Shown: piece by piece, positions 1 to 10,494 of the stretch
Position numbering within the stretch: position 1 is the stretch's first letter
Layout: the number at the start of each line of letters is the position of its first letter
Source: Pomphorhynchus laevis
Lineage: Eukaryota > Acanthocephala > Palaeacanthocephala > Echinorhynchida > Pomphorhynchidae
Reading direction: 5' to 3'
DNA length: 64,000 bases
Assembly (NCBI GenBank): GCA_012934845.2
Contig: WNNJ02000823.1
Location: 209,919 to 273,918 of the forward strand
Translations under genes and position numbers: made by a program
Notes under the pieces: generated by a model
Told to the model about the DNA's origin: nothing
The model's input: only the letters and a program-made list of their open reading frames with translations
Database searches by the model: none

Positions 1-597
1 ACAAAACTATATTTTTATGTAATACTATAATTAGATTATGAAGTTTAATAAATTTATTTGGATACAATGGTTTGATCTATTAGTTTGGTAGATCGAAAAT
101 TATGTAACACTATAAATATATATTTTCTATTTTAATTCTATGGAATTACTAATTCCATTTTATAATTGGAATATTATATATCAAACTAATAAATATAATA
201 TCTATCAAATATCAATATTATTTATATAGACATGAATTTCTTCAATTTTACTTGTCTAAGTATTGAACTGACAAATTGTATTAATTTATAATTTTAAAAA
301 ATTATAAATATCAAATCAGCTAACTGAGTCTACGTATTTAATATAATTATAAAATAAACAAAACAATAATGCTAAATCACAGTTTTATAATTGAATAATA
401 AAATAAATAATTTTTAAAATATTTTTTATAATTAAAATTAAATCAAAATTTAATAATTAAATATTAAAATATATAATTGTTTTTAGATTTTTTATAATTT
501 ATATCAAGTTAAAATAAAAAATTGAAATTTAAAATAAAAGTCATTTTTATGAATTGATTAATATAAACAACATACGTTGTATAATAATAAGAATTAG
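1..597. other. AT-rich stretch without a recognisable gene
   Basis: This stretch is almost entirely A and T and has no open frame with protein-like composition. A short phrase near 310-335 (AACTGAGTCTACGTATT) recurs near 36060 and, inverted and diverged, near 26170, so it is probably untranslated or flanking sequence of the Penelope-like family that fills the window. No host gene is visible. Confidence 0.5.
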
Positions 598-741
598 AGG
601 TCATCAGGAGGAACTGCTATGCTATCAGGTTTCGGCCCCTAACTCTTCTACCCAACATAACAGCGAGGCCAAATACGTGTTAAGGACGTATTTCCTCTGA
701 AGAAAATTTGATTATATAGTATTTTATTCTAATACAAAGTA
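598..741. repeat. Dispersed repeat, inverted partner at 25703-25860
   Basis: A more GC-balanced block within AT-rich sequence. Its reverse complement recurs at 25703-25860, sharing phrases such as GAGGAGTTAGGGGCC and TTTGTATTAGAATAAG. The end near 725-741 (TATTCTAATACAAAG) also occurs in part near 34400, next to another Penelope RT-thumb fragment. It may be a terminal or UTR segment of the Penelope family or a separate small element. The match is by eye. Confidence 0.55.
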
Positions 742-2345
742 TAATATTATCCATCCATAAAATTTTCCGCTAATGATTTTAAATTTATTTTTAATATTAT
801 TGTGTTGATTTATATATTTTACTATTTTCTGTTTGATGGTATTTTTATTGTAACCTAGTTTGAAATATAAATCTATTAAATTATTTAAATGATTTTGAAG
901 AAAGCCAATATCGTTACAAATTGTTGCAATTCTTAAAATTTCATTATTTAATGTATTATATTTTATATTATATGGTATGAACGAATGTTCATGCGAAAAT
1001 ATGTTTCTTGTAAATTTAAATATGTCATCTTTACGATATAAATTAAAAGTTATTTTAAATTGATGTTAATTTAATGTTCATATCTAGATATATACCTTTT
1101 TTATCATTAATATTGGTTTCATTAAGAATGGGGCTACCTGGATAAATTTGTTCGCTTATTGAATAAAAATTATTAAAATTAAACACACATATATCATTAA
1201 TGTATCGAAACATATATTTCACATATTTATATTGTTTAGATTTAGTTTTTTTATATTTTAGTTTATTTATATTGTTTAGATAAAGCGTACTAAAATCGTA
1301 TGTATTTGTATTTTGAAAATTTATTCCGTTTGTCTGTTCTAAAAATTCTTTTGTAGAATTAATACTGAAATAGTGTTTTATGCCAGTATTAATTTCGATT
1401 ACCTTGCAATATTTTTTAAAATGTGCATTAATTACTTTAAGTATTTTATTCATATAGACAGAAAGTTGTTTAATGTACATTTGAAAGCACTACATATGAA
1501 CCTAGGTTTTATTGGATTTTTATGTACCAAAGTAATCATTTAAGTTATTATATAACGAATTATAAATTTTATTTCTATTGTTATTATTTTTTAATCTTTA
1601 TACCCTTTTGATAGCGTTTTCCTTAATTCATTGTTTCAATTAATTCTAGATTATGGGTACATATATGTTCTTTTTTTTATCAAAACTAAGACTTTTACAA
1701 TTGCATTATGTTTCTATGATGATTCTAATATTATCGTTACATATTGATTTCAATTCTTTATTATAATTACAAATTTTTCGTCCTAATAGCGGTAACAACT
1801 TATACCTTATTCTAGGAATATATTTACTTGAATCTGATCCCGTTATTTATTTACGTTTAGAATTATTTAAAATTCTACCTAGGGAATGTGTACCAGTATC
1901 TAATGAGGTCCATCAGTACAAAAATGTAGCGTATCTTTGTTGGGTAGAATTAAAGAAAGATCCATTAGTATCATCAATTTCTAATAATAAGATATATTGC
2001 AAGTATACCGAGGAAATTGCTTTTTAACAAATCAGATCAAATGTTATCTATACATTTATTAATGAAGTTTATGGTTAATGTATATTTTCTATTGTTATTA
2101 TTAACATTTATTGTTCGATTAGGGTATTTTGTATTACAATAACTGTCTATTATACAACTTAGCCTATCATAGTCGTTAATTAATTTTTGATTTATTGAAC
2201 ATATGATATCTTTAGAAAAACTTCTTATATTTACATAAAGATCTTTTAGCGTATTATCTCTTAAAAGTTGTTTTAATATTTCTAATTGTTCATAAATATA
2301 TTTATCTTTTTTAATATTTTTAAGTTTATTTTTCTTATTCCTTTT
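742..2345 (-). mobile_element. Penelope-like element, N-terminal and RT part (decayed)
   Basis: Read on the minus strand, this contains the N-terminal domain seen in better copies at 31580-32476 (homologous to about 2340-1540), then reverse-transcriptase sequence (1480-1055) with the Penelope-style phrases FSINSTKEFLEQT and YDFSTLYLN and a YxxD-type catalytic neighbourhood (MFRYINDICVF), then the thumb (960-745, NEILRIATICND-like). Penelope-like elements encode an RT related to telomerase plus a GIY-YIG nuclease. The copy is old: frames are repeatedly interrupted, and part of the RT core between the FSTLY motif and the catalytic motif is missing. It also supplies an uninterrupted target sequence (1191-1210) for the L2-type insertion at 29880. 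Confidence 0.8.
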
Positions 2346-2670
2346 ATCGTCATGACTTATTGGTTTGCGTTAAACCGAATTATTATAATATAGTTGTTTA
2401 TTATGTAGTATACTTCTTCTGCCAATTCCTTGTACCACGCCATTCAACCCTAATGGATACATGGAATTAAGCGTTTTAATCCAAAAATCTTCTATTTCTA
2501 ATAGTTTTTGATTATTTTCTTTACCAATATGTTCTAAAATAAATAATTTACAATATTCTATATCATGTCCTATAATGTCATATGCTTATGAAATATAGTT
2601 TGACTATTATGATGTATATTATATATGTGTTGCCTAAACCTAGTTTTTAGCATTTGAAATAAAAAATAGC
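2346..2670 (-). mobile_element. Penelope-like element, 3' GIY-YIG fragment
   Basis: Minus-strand translation gives the second half of a GIY-YIG endonuclease: an FRQHIYNIHHNSQTIFHKH-like stretch, GHDIEYCKLFILEHI, then a W-I-K-T-L-N-S-M-Y-P-L-G-L-N segment typical of the C-terminal GIY-YIG core. It lies immediately 5' of the N-terminal part of the next copy (742-2345), so the 3' end of one copy abuts the 5' end of another. That is the head-to-tail arrangement known for Penelope elements. Confidence 0.75.
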
Positions 2671-2689
2671 TAGAATATTAGTGCGGCTG

Positions 2690-3058
2690 AATGGGTTCCC
2701 GATTGAAATGCAATCCGATACTGGAGCAGTAGTAAAAATTCAGAATGAATCCTTCTCTGAGTCACTCCGGCTTGTTTGCGGCGCGTAAGCTGAGAAGACA
2801 TATATTGTCCTGATCTCCGTGATAATAGTGATCTTCATCAGTCGGTCTTCGTAGCGATTAACCTCTCTTACAGCATCACGGAATCTTTCCGAGATGACGA
2901 TGCCCATTCTATTGCTGTCCTGTTTGAGATAGTAACAATTTAATTACGCCTCCTGGTCAGCCTGTCGCACGGTCTGTTACCGAGTTTAGCTCTTTTCGCA
3001 GTTGGTTTACAACGAGGTTCCCCGAGCCACCACGAGGAGGAACGGACATACCCCTAGT
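2690..3058 (-). mobile_element. RTE-type LINE fragment (AP endonuclease)
   Basis: The minus strand (about 2918-2705) encodes a piece of an apurinic endonuclease-like domain: MGIVISERFRDAV, then RLMKITIITEIRTIYVFSAYAPQ. The VxSAYAPQ motif followed by an acidic serine-rich stretch is characteristic of RTE/BovB endonucleases. It sits between two Penelope GIY-YIG fragments and is more GC-rich than its surroundings. Only the endonuclease piece is present. Confidence 0.75.
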
Positions 3059-3060
3059 CT

Positions 3061-3480
3061 TCATATTATAGAAGACTTATTTTCTTCAATAATATGTTCT
3101 AAAATAAATAATTTACAGTTTTTAATATCATGTCCTATTAATCTCATATGTTTATGAAATATAGTTTGACTATTATGCTGTATATTATATATGTGTTGCC
3201 TAAATCTAGTTTTTAACATTTGATATGCTTTTCCTATATACTGCAATCCACATGTACATTGTATAAGATACACTACACCTGCGGTATTGCAGTTACAATT
3301 ATTATTAATATTTAATGAAAAACATTTGTTTGTCGTATTACTTACAATACAATTATTATTTATAACATCACAAGCTTTACAATTTTCTCGTCACATTTAA
3401 AAGATCTAAAATTGAAATCATTAGTACTTACATATTTTTCCAATCTGGTTGAGTACATGTAACTTTTGTTAAGTCATAAT
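3061..3480 (-). mobile_element. Penelope-like element, GIY-YIG endonuclease fragment
   Basis: The open stretch 3273-3061 contains YLIQCTCGLQYIGKAYQML followed by TRFRQHIYNIQHNSQTIFHKH. This is the signature of a Penelope GIY-YIG nuclease: two short motifs equivalent to GIY and YIG, with the following arginine. Upstream (3290-3450) the frame continues with a Cys-rich linker, the CCHH-like region that precedes GIY-YIG in this superfamily. It overlaps in homology with 2550-2670, so these are two different copies. Confidence 0.85.
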
Positions 3481-4020
3481 TTTTAACGTTGCTTTTTCGG
3501 TGTCGCCACCTAGTTTAGTTGACTCAGACTAAACTTACAACGGGCCATCCAGTAGCATCTGACAGTTGGCTGCCTTGCATAAGTCGAATGCAGGCTGGAA
3601 CAAGATCTATAAAGATCTACCACCTTCACTCCACGCGCTACGCGACCTGGCTATTGGCCATTAGACAGCGAGCGGAGCGAGCAGAACTGAAACCGATCTG
3701 GAATTTATCTGAGCGAGCAGAAATAAATCTGATCTAGATCTGATCTCTATATCGTAATCCCTTATATTTTACAAAGTATCAATCCTAAAAATATTATCGT
3801 TAGTCTCGCTTTAACTGAAATAAGTTCAAAGCGCAATCACTGCTCTAGCAAAGTAGGGTTCAGATTAGCTCCTTGAATTGAATATTCAAAAAGAAAGGTA
3901 ATCGAATTGCGTAGAGGTTGTAGATTGTACTCACATGACAAGATTTGTTTAAACAATCATAATTTTTAATTCAGCAACCAATACACGTACTTTGGTGTTA
4001 TCTTGACGGGTAGATATTCT
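3481..4020. other. Unassigned mixed-composition stretch
   Basis: 3481-3740 is clearly more GC-rich than its flanks and contains repeated GAGCGAGCAGAA phrases (3674-3690 and 3710-3722). A similar GCGAGCGAAGCGAGCGGAACTG phrase occurs at 25373-25393, in the 5' region of the CR1/L2-type LINE, so this may be a 5' UTR fragment of that family. I see no convincing coding region. 3760-4020 is unremarkable. Confidence 0.35.
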
Positions 4021-4021
4021 T

Positions 4022-4838
4022 TAAAAAACATTTATTTTGACGTGGCAAATGTGTACCGGCGCACACTTACATGACCACAACAAAAAATCTAAATAATGTG
4101 TCGAGGAGGTGGGTACGGAGGCGGCATTTGAATGTAATAAAGGAGGGAGCGCGGCAGACGTCGAATGGGATCTGATTCCAGGCGAGTGGAGCATCGACGA
4201 GGAAGGATAGGAAACCATAGTTGTTAGAATAATCTAAAACGTAGAGTAAGAGGGAATTACAGAAACGCAGTGATAGAGAGAAGGGACGAGTATCGTCTAA
4301 GAAAGGGAGGTTGATGAACGATGGGGAGCCGACAGCGATGAGACGAAAAGCTACGAGGAGAAGGCGGAGCTGTATGCGGATGTGGATGGTGGCCAGGAGA
4401 GTTGGGCAAAATATGTGAATGTGTAGTCAAAGCGACGGAGACGTAGGAGCACTCGAACGGCGAAGTTTATGTTGCGTTGTAGGGGTAGGATGAAGGACTT
4501 TAGAGAATTTGCGAAAATGCAGTAATCGATTTTAGGGAAAAGAAGCGATAACAGAAAAGAAATACAGGAACGGAAGTCGATAAGGGTGCGGATACAGCGA
4601 ATGTCACGGAGAATAAAGTTCGACGAGCGAACCTTGTCGCGGACCTTGTCGCGGACCTAGAGTTTAAGGAAAAGATGATCATCGAAATGGAATCCTAAGA
4701 AAATGAGATTGAGAACTACGGGGATGATTGATGATGCAAAAGATACAGGGGAAGGGGATATGTTAGATTGACGGAAGAGGATCCACATTATTTTGGACTT
4801 GTCTGTGTTTAGAACGAGACGAAGAATTTTTTTACGCC
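4022..4838 (-). mobile_element. L2/CR1-type LINE family A, 3' fragment
   Basis: Minus-strand pieces match the 3' half of the family-A element at 6896-9455: the N-x-D-K-S-K-I-M-W-I-L box (4810-4780), FLGFHFDDH, the LRRFD-T-F box, and the C-terminal SPGIRSHST region. The 3' tail ends in the same terminal sequence (CATGTAAGTGTGCGCC, then a T-rich end at 4022-4040). Frames are interrupted several times. A 12-bp tandem duplication (GACAAGGTCCGC, minus strand) lies at about 4633-4660. Confidence 0.8.
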
Positions 4839-4839
4839 T

Positions 4840-5600
4840 CATCTTTTAAATAAATGTGCTACAAGTGTCGTAGTAACTTTGTGAATTAAGTAATTGGGAA
4901 TGCTTCCTTCTGCCATGATCTTAATTATTTTCAACCATCTTAGAATATTGTTCTCAAGGGACAATGGGAACATCAAGGAGATTGAGAAGCGGATTTGTGC
5001 AGCTAACGCATCAATGCGTTTTTTTTGTACAGGTCTGTCGTGATGAAGCGGTAGTTGAGTCTTCGGGCCAATCTTTCGGTTTATCACGCAATCTTCGTTC
5101 CTATCTTAACCTATGATCATGATATTTGGGTTATGACTAAAAGAATAAGATCTCGTATACAGGCGACCGAAATGAGGTTTCTTCGCGGTATGGTAGGTCT
5201 TATCCTTTGAGATAAGGTTAATCATTCGGTCATGCGGGATGGACTTCGAGTAAATTTGCTGCTTCTCCACATCGAAAAAAGTCAGTAGAGGTGGTAAAGA
5301 CACATTTTGAGGATCGCTTTCCTCGGAGGGTTTTCCAGGTTGGACTCTCTGGAAAGATACCTCGAGGTAGACCTCAATACCGGTGGAGAGATCAAATCTT
5401 GAAACTGGCCGAAGACCGCCTTGTGCTATCTGACATAGAACTCTGGTCTGTTTGCTTGGATCGCGATGTCTGGAGTTGTTTGGTTCGCGCACTGCCTCCA
5501 CGACCCGACACCCGGACCAGTGCTTGCAGGAAAAATCTGCTGTCATGTTATTTGTTTTTCTTGTCAAAAAATTGTTGTTGCTACTATTAAAGTTGTTATA
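4840..5600 (+). mobile_element. RTE-like LINE, 3' end of ORF2
   Basis: The plus-strand translation follows the C-terminus of an RTE-type polyprotein: YDHDIWVMTKRIRSRIQATE, RFLRGMVG, LLLHIEKSQ, then from 5291 GRPQYRWRDQILKLAEDRLV and a final LPPRPD. The GRPxxRWRD box and following W are conserved at the end of these elements. The 3' end (about 5560-5600, TTTTTCTTGTCAAAAAATTGTTG) is shared with the elements ending at about 10500 and 44655. 5'-truncated, with several frame breaks. Confidence 0.8.
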
Positions 5601-6335
5601 TGATGTTTCCGCAATCTAATCAGACATAACAAGCTCTAAGTTTGTGCAGATCGACACATGTAAAATCATTTATTAAACGCGTTGTAATTATCTCACTAAA
5701 ATACACAACATACTGTGATTTTTATTTATTTAGAATTGACGTATGCTTAAAGTATTTACGAAATATGATGGGAGCTCGAGAGCCAGTTCAGTTCATTCAA
5801 AATAATAAAAAGAATATCTGAAAAATGTCAACGAGCTCGATCCTCAACTTTACGTTTTCCCAATTTATATACAATTGACTTAGAGGTCTTCATGTGTCTC
5901 TTAACGTGTCCTCGTTTGGAGGATTTCTTGGTACGGATTTTCACGAAATATTCTGTTATACTCGTCAGCGTGTAGATACATTTATGTATTTTATCTATAG
6001 CAAAATGTTTAAGTTTTTATTCAATGTATTTGTGTGTTTGGTATTAGCAAAAAAAGTTAGTTGAAAAACATCGATAGGTTAAGCTTACGTCTAAGCAGCT
6101 AGTATATATTTGCCTGCTGGGAACTCGAGCTGTAGACTTAGATCAAAGCTGAAAACTTTAGAAGATAATTCGTTGCTAATGATATTTGATATTATATATT
6201 TTTCTTCTCTACGACCTTGTTTTAAATAGTTGATAATGATCCATGACAGCGCACTTGACCACGTTGATGCTCTATTTTCTCGTGCAAATTTAAGGCACAC
6301 TGAACATTATGACCCAGATTGAACCTGCTCGAGAA
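5601..6335. other. Unassigned sequence with a short basic minus-strand ORF
   Basis: No known element is recognised. On the minus strand, about 6015-5825, an uninterrupted frame of about 60 codons runs from KLKHFAIDKIHKC through YFVKIRTKKSSKRGHVKRH to KLGKRKVEDRAR before a stop. It is strongly basic and looks coding, but has no start codon in a good context and no family I can name. It may belong to the 3' region of the RLE LINE that begins at 6340, or to a host exon. Confidence 0.3.
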
Positions 6336-6895
6336 TGACGTTCAGTAAAGGCATTATTCCGCACGTACGATTTTGTGTTGCAAATTTGCTTCTAATATTC
6401 CTGTAAGTCATCACCATGCATCACCGAGTTGTACGAATCACAAAGTCTCACGGACGCAAAATGCTCAAAGTTTGCTGTGAAGTTAATATTAAATTCCGAT
6501 ATCTTCGATAATATACGAAGTTTGCTTGCCCAAGACACCTAAGGGCTCAACAGCTACTGGAACGAACGTATAGATCCTATTATCGATCTCGTCGTACTTT
6601 TCCTTATTTTTGCATTCTGCAAAAGCGGCTACCTCACCGGTAAAATGACTGCCTTATCCTCGTAACTCGTCACTATAGGGTTTATGCAGGTAGCGTCCCA
6701 AATTTGTATTTTACCGTTCTTCCAAGGAAACAAAGTTCTTACATCCTGTGGCTTGACATCGCTGCGATACAGTCCGACCGGCTCTAATCGAGAAGGTATC
6801 CCCGCTGAAGACAAAGCCAATCAAATTATTTGGTTCAACTCAGAGTGTCGAGTGTGTCGGTATTTGCTGTTTCGTCAGCCCATATCGTGCAATCC
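6336..6895 (-). mobile_element. RLE-bearing LINE, C-terminal nuclease region (left part)
   Basis: Minus-strand translation from 6890: ASGLHDMG, RHTRHSELNQII, ALSSAGIPSRLEPVGLYRSD, TLFPWKNGKIQIWDATCIN, then in another frame KYDEIDNRIYTFVPVAVEP-LG. The RxD...PW..G....WD.T arrangement and following FVPVAVETLG-type motif are those of the restriction-like endonuclease end of early-branching non-LTR retrotransposons. The equivalent upstream part is at 9456-9660, so this element was split by the family-A LINE inserted between them. Confidence 0.75.
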
Positions 6896-9455
6896 CGATG
6901 CGTCGTTGGTATTTCCGCATCTATATTTATCACTTCATTCATTCTAGGCGACTTCAACTTCCGCCTAGACCGCCCCTCTTCCACGGATTCCATCCGGTTC
7001 ATCAGCATTATGATCAGCTAAAATTACTAACTAATCTCAACTGCCCCCACACATATCCTTGGTGGGACACTCGACATCATCGCTGTCCCAATCATTTTGC
7101 TGCCTACACCTCACTGTCCATTTCTGATCCTGGTCTATCCGATCACTTTCTCGTCACACTTGATCTCACTCACAACCACACCCCTCCTCACACACCTACA
7201 ATCCTACGTCGCCCCTGGAGGAATCTTGACTTCTCCCTTCTCCGCTCTACCTTACTAAAATCGTCTCTATCCTATCCCACAATAACATATTCATCTTCTC
7301 ACGGTCTCGCCTTTCTTTTCGACTCTAAACTCACATCCACTCTCGATATTATCGTGCCCTTCAAGTCTCATCCACACCGTCACTTGCACCGTGCCCCATG
7401 GATTGACATCAAATGCCCACTCTCAAAGCGTTGACTCCACCATGCTTTTCGAGTCTATCACCACTCTCTCAGGCGTGATTTCCGCTCGATCACTCCGTCT
7501 TTCCGTGATTCCTATCTTGCTCTTCGCCGGTCTCATCTCAACCTACTACGTACCAAATGCAACTCCTTCTGGCAGCATAAAATCATCATTTATTCAACTC
7601 TAAGACTCTCTGGCATACTTTTAACTCAATCCTTGCTCGCTCCTCTTCGCCGTGCAACATCAATGCCAATGATTATTCGTCATTTCTCCAGACTAAATTA
7701 TCCACGTTGCTCTCTCAGACCCCGGTCTCCATCCTATCCCACTCTGCCCAGTCTACTCTCATCCTTCCGGAATTCTTTCATCATCTTCTCCCTGTCTCAC
7801 CTACAGAAGTATCATCTGTCCTTATGTCCTTGCCCAACAAAACCTCACCTGCCGATCCCCTGCCTACTCACATATTAAAATCTATATACTCATCGATATC
7901 CCCATTTATCACAACCTTGTCTAACTCGTCCATCCCAGTCGTATCTTCACTTCACACTGGAAATCCGCAATCGTTCGTCCCCTCCTTAAGAAACAATCGC
8001 TCGACCCCTCCCTTCTTTCTAGCTATCGCCCCATTTCACTACTCCCTACTCTTTCTAAGCTCTTAGAACGAGAGCTTAGAAAGAGTAGTATACAAATCTT
8101 AGAGATTTGTATCTTAATACAAATCAACGCTTATCTCTCCTCATCCAATCTGTACCCTCCTTTCCAATCCGCTTTCCGCTCTAATCACTCCACAGAAATC
8201 GCATGCATAAAAGTGTACAACGACTTACTCATTTCTCGAGACAAGGCTCTATGTAGTGTTCTCATCTCCCTCGACCTCTCCTCCGCATTCGACATTGTCG
8301 ACCACTACGTCCTGCTTTCTCGCCTTCGTTATGATTACGGCTTTTCCTCCTCATCCGTAGCATAGATTTCCTCAAATCTATCCGACCGTTATTTTCGAGT
8401 CTGTTTAAATTCATCATACTCTCCTCCCATTCCTATTTTCTGCGGGGCCCACAACGTTCAGTTCTAGGTCCCCTGATTTTATCTCTTCTGCTTGGCGATC
8501 TCTCTCCGTTTATCAAACCTTACTCATTTAACGTCATGCAATACGCCGATGACATTCTAATCTATGCTCATGTACCCGCACATCGCATACACGATATCGG
8601 CATTTTATGCCTCTAACTGTCTGTCTTCTATCTACAAACGTCTCTCCAATCTCCATCTCGTTCTAAACCCCGAAAAGTCCAAAATAATGTGGATCCTCCC
8701 CCGTGAACCAAATATATCTCCTCCCACTGTATATTTTGCCTCATCGATCGTCCCCATAGTCCACAATCTCACTTTCTTAGGCTTCCATTTCGATGATCAC
8801 CTTTCCCTTAAACCCTTCATCCGTGACAAGGTCCGCTCATCTAACTTAATTCTCCGTGACATCCGCCGTATCCGCCCCTTATCGACTTCCGTTCTTGTAT
8901 GTCTCTTCTTTCATCGCTTTTTTCCCTAAAATCGATTACTGCCTTAGCCTTTTCGCCAATTCTCCAAAATCCATCATCCTACCCCTACAACGAATAATCA
9001 ACACCGTCGTTCGAGCGCTCTTTCGTCTCCGTCTCTTCGACCACACATCCACATATTTCGCTCAACTCTCCTGGCCCACCATCCACATCCGCATCAAACT
9101 CCGCCTTCTTCTCGTAATTTTCCGTATAATTGCTGTCGGCTCCCCATCGTTCATCAACCTTCCTTTATTAGACGATACTCGCCCCACCTCGCTATCGCTT
9201 CGTTCATGTCATACCCTCTTACTCCACGTTCCCAATTACTCCAACAACTACGGTCTCCGATCCTTCCTCGTCGCCGCCTCACTCGCCTGGAATCAACTCC
9301 CTCTCGACGTCCACCGCGTCCCCTCCTTTATCACATTCAAACACCTCCTCCGTTCACACCTTCTCGTTACCTAATTCACAGTCTTGTTTTGTTGTGGTCA
9401 TGTAAGCGTGCGCTGGCACGCATTTGCCACGTTAAAATAAATCTTTTTTTACATG
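6896..9455 (+). mobile_element. L2/CR1-type LINE family A, 5'-truncated
   Basis: Plus-strand translation shows, in order: the end of an AP endonuclease (LGDFNFRLDRPSS at 6946; SDPGLSDHFLVTLDL near 7130), the linker with HRAPWIDIKC, RT fingers (LMSLPNKTSPADPLPT near 7823), the catalytic MQYADDILIYAH (about 8537), LNPEKSKIMWILPRE (about 8667), and the C-terminal SLAWNQLPLDVHRVPSF (about 9280). The 3' UTR carries an AAATAAAT-like end preceded by GCGTGCGCTGGCACGCATTTGCCACG, a likely hairpin recognised by the RT. Frames are interrupted many times, so it is not active. It lies inside an RLE LINE of opposite orientation. Confidence 0.9.
8046..8125. repeat. Double fold-back hairpin inside LINE RT
   Basis: Two perfect inverted repeats stand back to back: 8046-8063 with 8071-8088 (18 bp, 7-nt loop) and 8090-8099 with 8103-8112 (10 bp, 3-nt loop). 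A third partial copy of the second arm lies at 8117-8125. The family reading here (PTLSKLLER followed by LQIN) needs none of this extra sequence, so the hairpins look like insertions templated by the adjacent strand. Confidence 0.8.
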
Positions 9456-9804
9456 TAAATTCCCCGCTAAATTTGATGCAAAGTCGTAGGGCCACGGCGA
9501 TTGTAAAGGATACGTAGTCCAATCTGGTGCCACCCGCCGATTTTGAAAGTGCCGTCAGGAAAGCTCCAGTGTCCTTGCCTACCGCTCCGAGCAGTCTAGC
9601 TCGACATTTAGCAGAATCGTCTTCAAACAAGAGTGAACTACTAGCGATCATGTGCATTGGACGAAATCAAGGTTTTTGTTTGTGTTTTTCCGTTATCAAC
9701 TCTTACCCGCACACAGCTGCCCATCTGCCCACGCCATTTGTTAAATCCAAGCAGTCCACTCCGCTAGTTGCTTCAAGGTTTGGTCCAACCAAAGTCTTTA
9801 CGAG
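9456..9804 (-). mobile_element. RLE-bearing LINE, C-terminal region (right part)
   Basis: 9657-9456 on the minus strand reads CRARLLGAVGKDTGAFL, then TRLDYVSFTIAVALRLCI and GEFTCK. In this superfamily, RARL...GAWL.ALP....G..L....F..A..LR is followed by the H-T-C-x-C-G zinc-binding segment, exactly where the family-A LINE interrupts it. The continuation is at 6895-6336. 9660-9804 may be the upstream linker but is not confidently readable. Confidence 0.7.
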
Positions 9805-9970
9805 AACCGGCAAATGCGTACAAGCTGTACGCTTACAAGTCCACAAACAAAAATGAAAAAGTCAAGCAGATAAATTGTTTAAATGGGATCGGATTTGTCG
9901 TTTGAAGCACTGCAGGGAAGTTGATTGGCGTATATGAATGGGCAGATGATTCCACGATAGACTTTAGAAT
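9805..9970 (-). mobile_element. CR1/L2-type LINE family B, 3' tail fragment
   Basis: Near-identical to 18769-18916, the 3' end of the family-B LINE, including GCGTACAAGCTGTACGC and the GATTCCACGATAGA phrase. It is a very short 5'-truncated insertion in the same orientation as the long copy. Confidence 0.8.
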
Positions 9971-10074
9971 TTAGTTGTAATGCTTTAATGACGGGCAAGG
10001 TTCACATCATAGCAGATGATAAATCTAATTATATTAATATTTTTTATATTTAGTAAATATCAATAATTATAAAT

Positions 10075-10200
10075 TGAAGTTACGAGAAGAAGATGGAGTT
10101 GGATGCGGATGTCGACGGTGGGCCACTAGAGTTGGGCAAGATATGTAGATATGTGGTGAAAACGACGGTAAAGTAGTGGACTCGAACGGCGGAGTTTTAG
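10075..10200 (-). mobile_element. L2/CR1-type LINE family A, short fragment
   Basis: The sequence GAGTTGGGCAAGATATGT and GGACTCGAACGGCGGAG matches the LRRFDHTSTYFAQLSW-coding segment of family A in antisense. Both ends are truncated. 10200-10490 beyond it is AT-rich with nothing recognised. Confidence 0.6.
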
Positions 10201-10494
10201 TTAAGATATATAAATAATTATTATTGCATAAAAACTTGGTTCCGCTTACCTTGAGTAAAGAGTAATACAATGATCTTTATTCAGAGTAATTATAAATAAT
10301 TAATTTTTGTTTAGAATTATAAAATTATAATTGGAGGATTGTAATTAGAGTTTGAAGGATTTCTTTGCCAAATATTACGACGTTTTACATTTGGTATGAT
10401 TTCAATAATCTGGTTTTAATTTGGCAACGTCGCAAGGTGCAATGCTCAAATAAGTTCATCTACGCATATACATGAAACGATTATGCAATATCGT

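Noticed and set aside
1-597. Short AT-driven frames here and at 13906-14094, 34240-35520 and 50719-50925
   Set aside because: Composition is set by A/T richness (N, K, I, F, Y), without family motifs or retention of frame.
5890-6015. Zinc-finger protein from the RGHVKRH phrase
   Set aside because: No cysteine pairs at C2H2 spacing; the resemblance is only to a basic linker.
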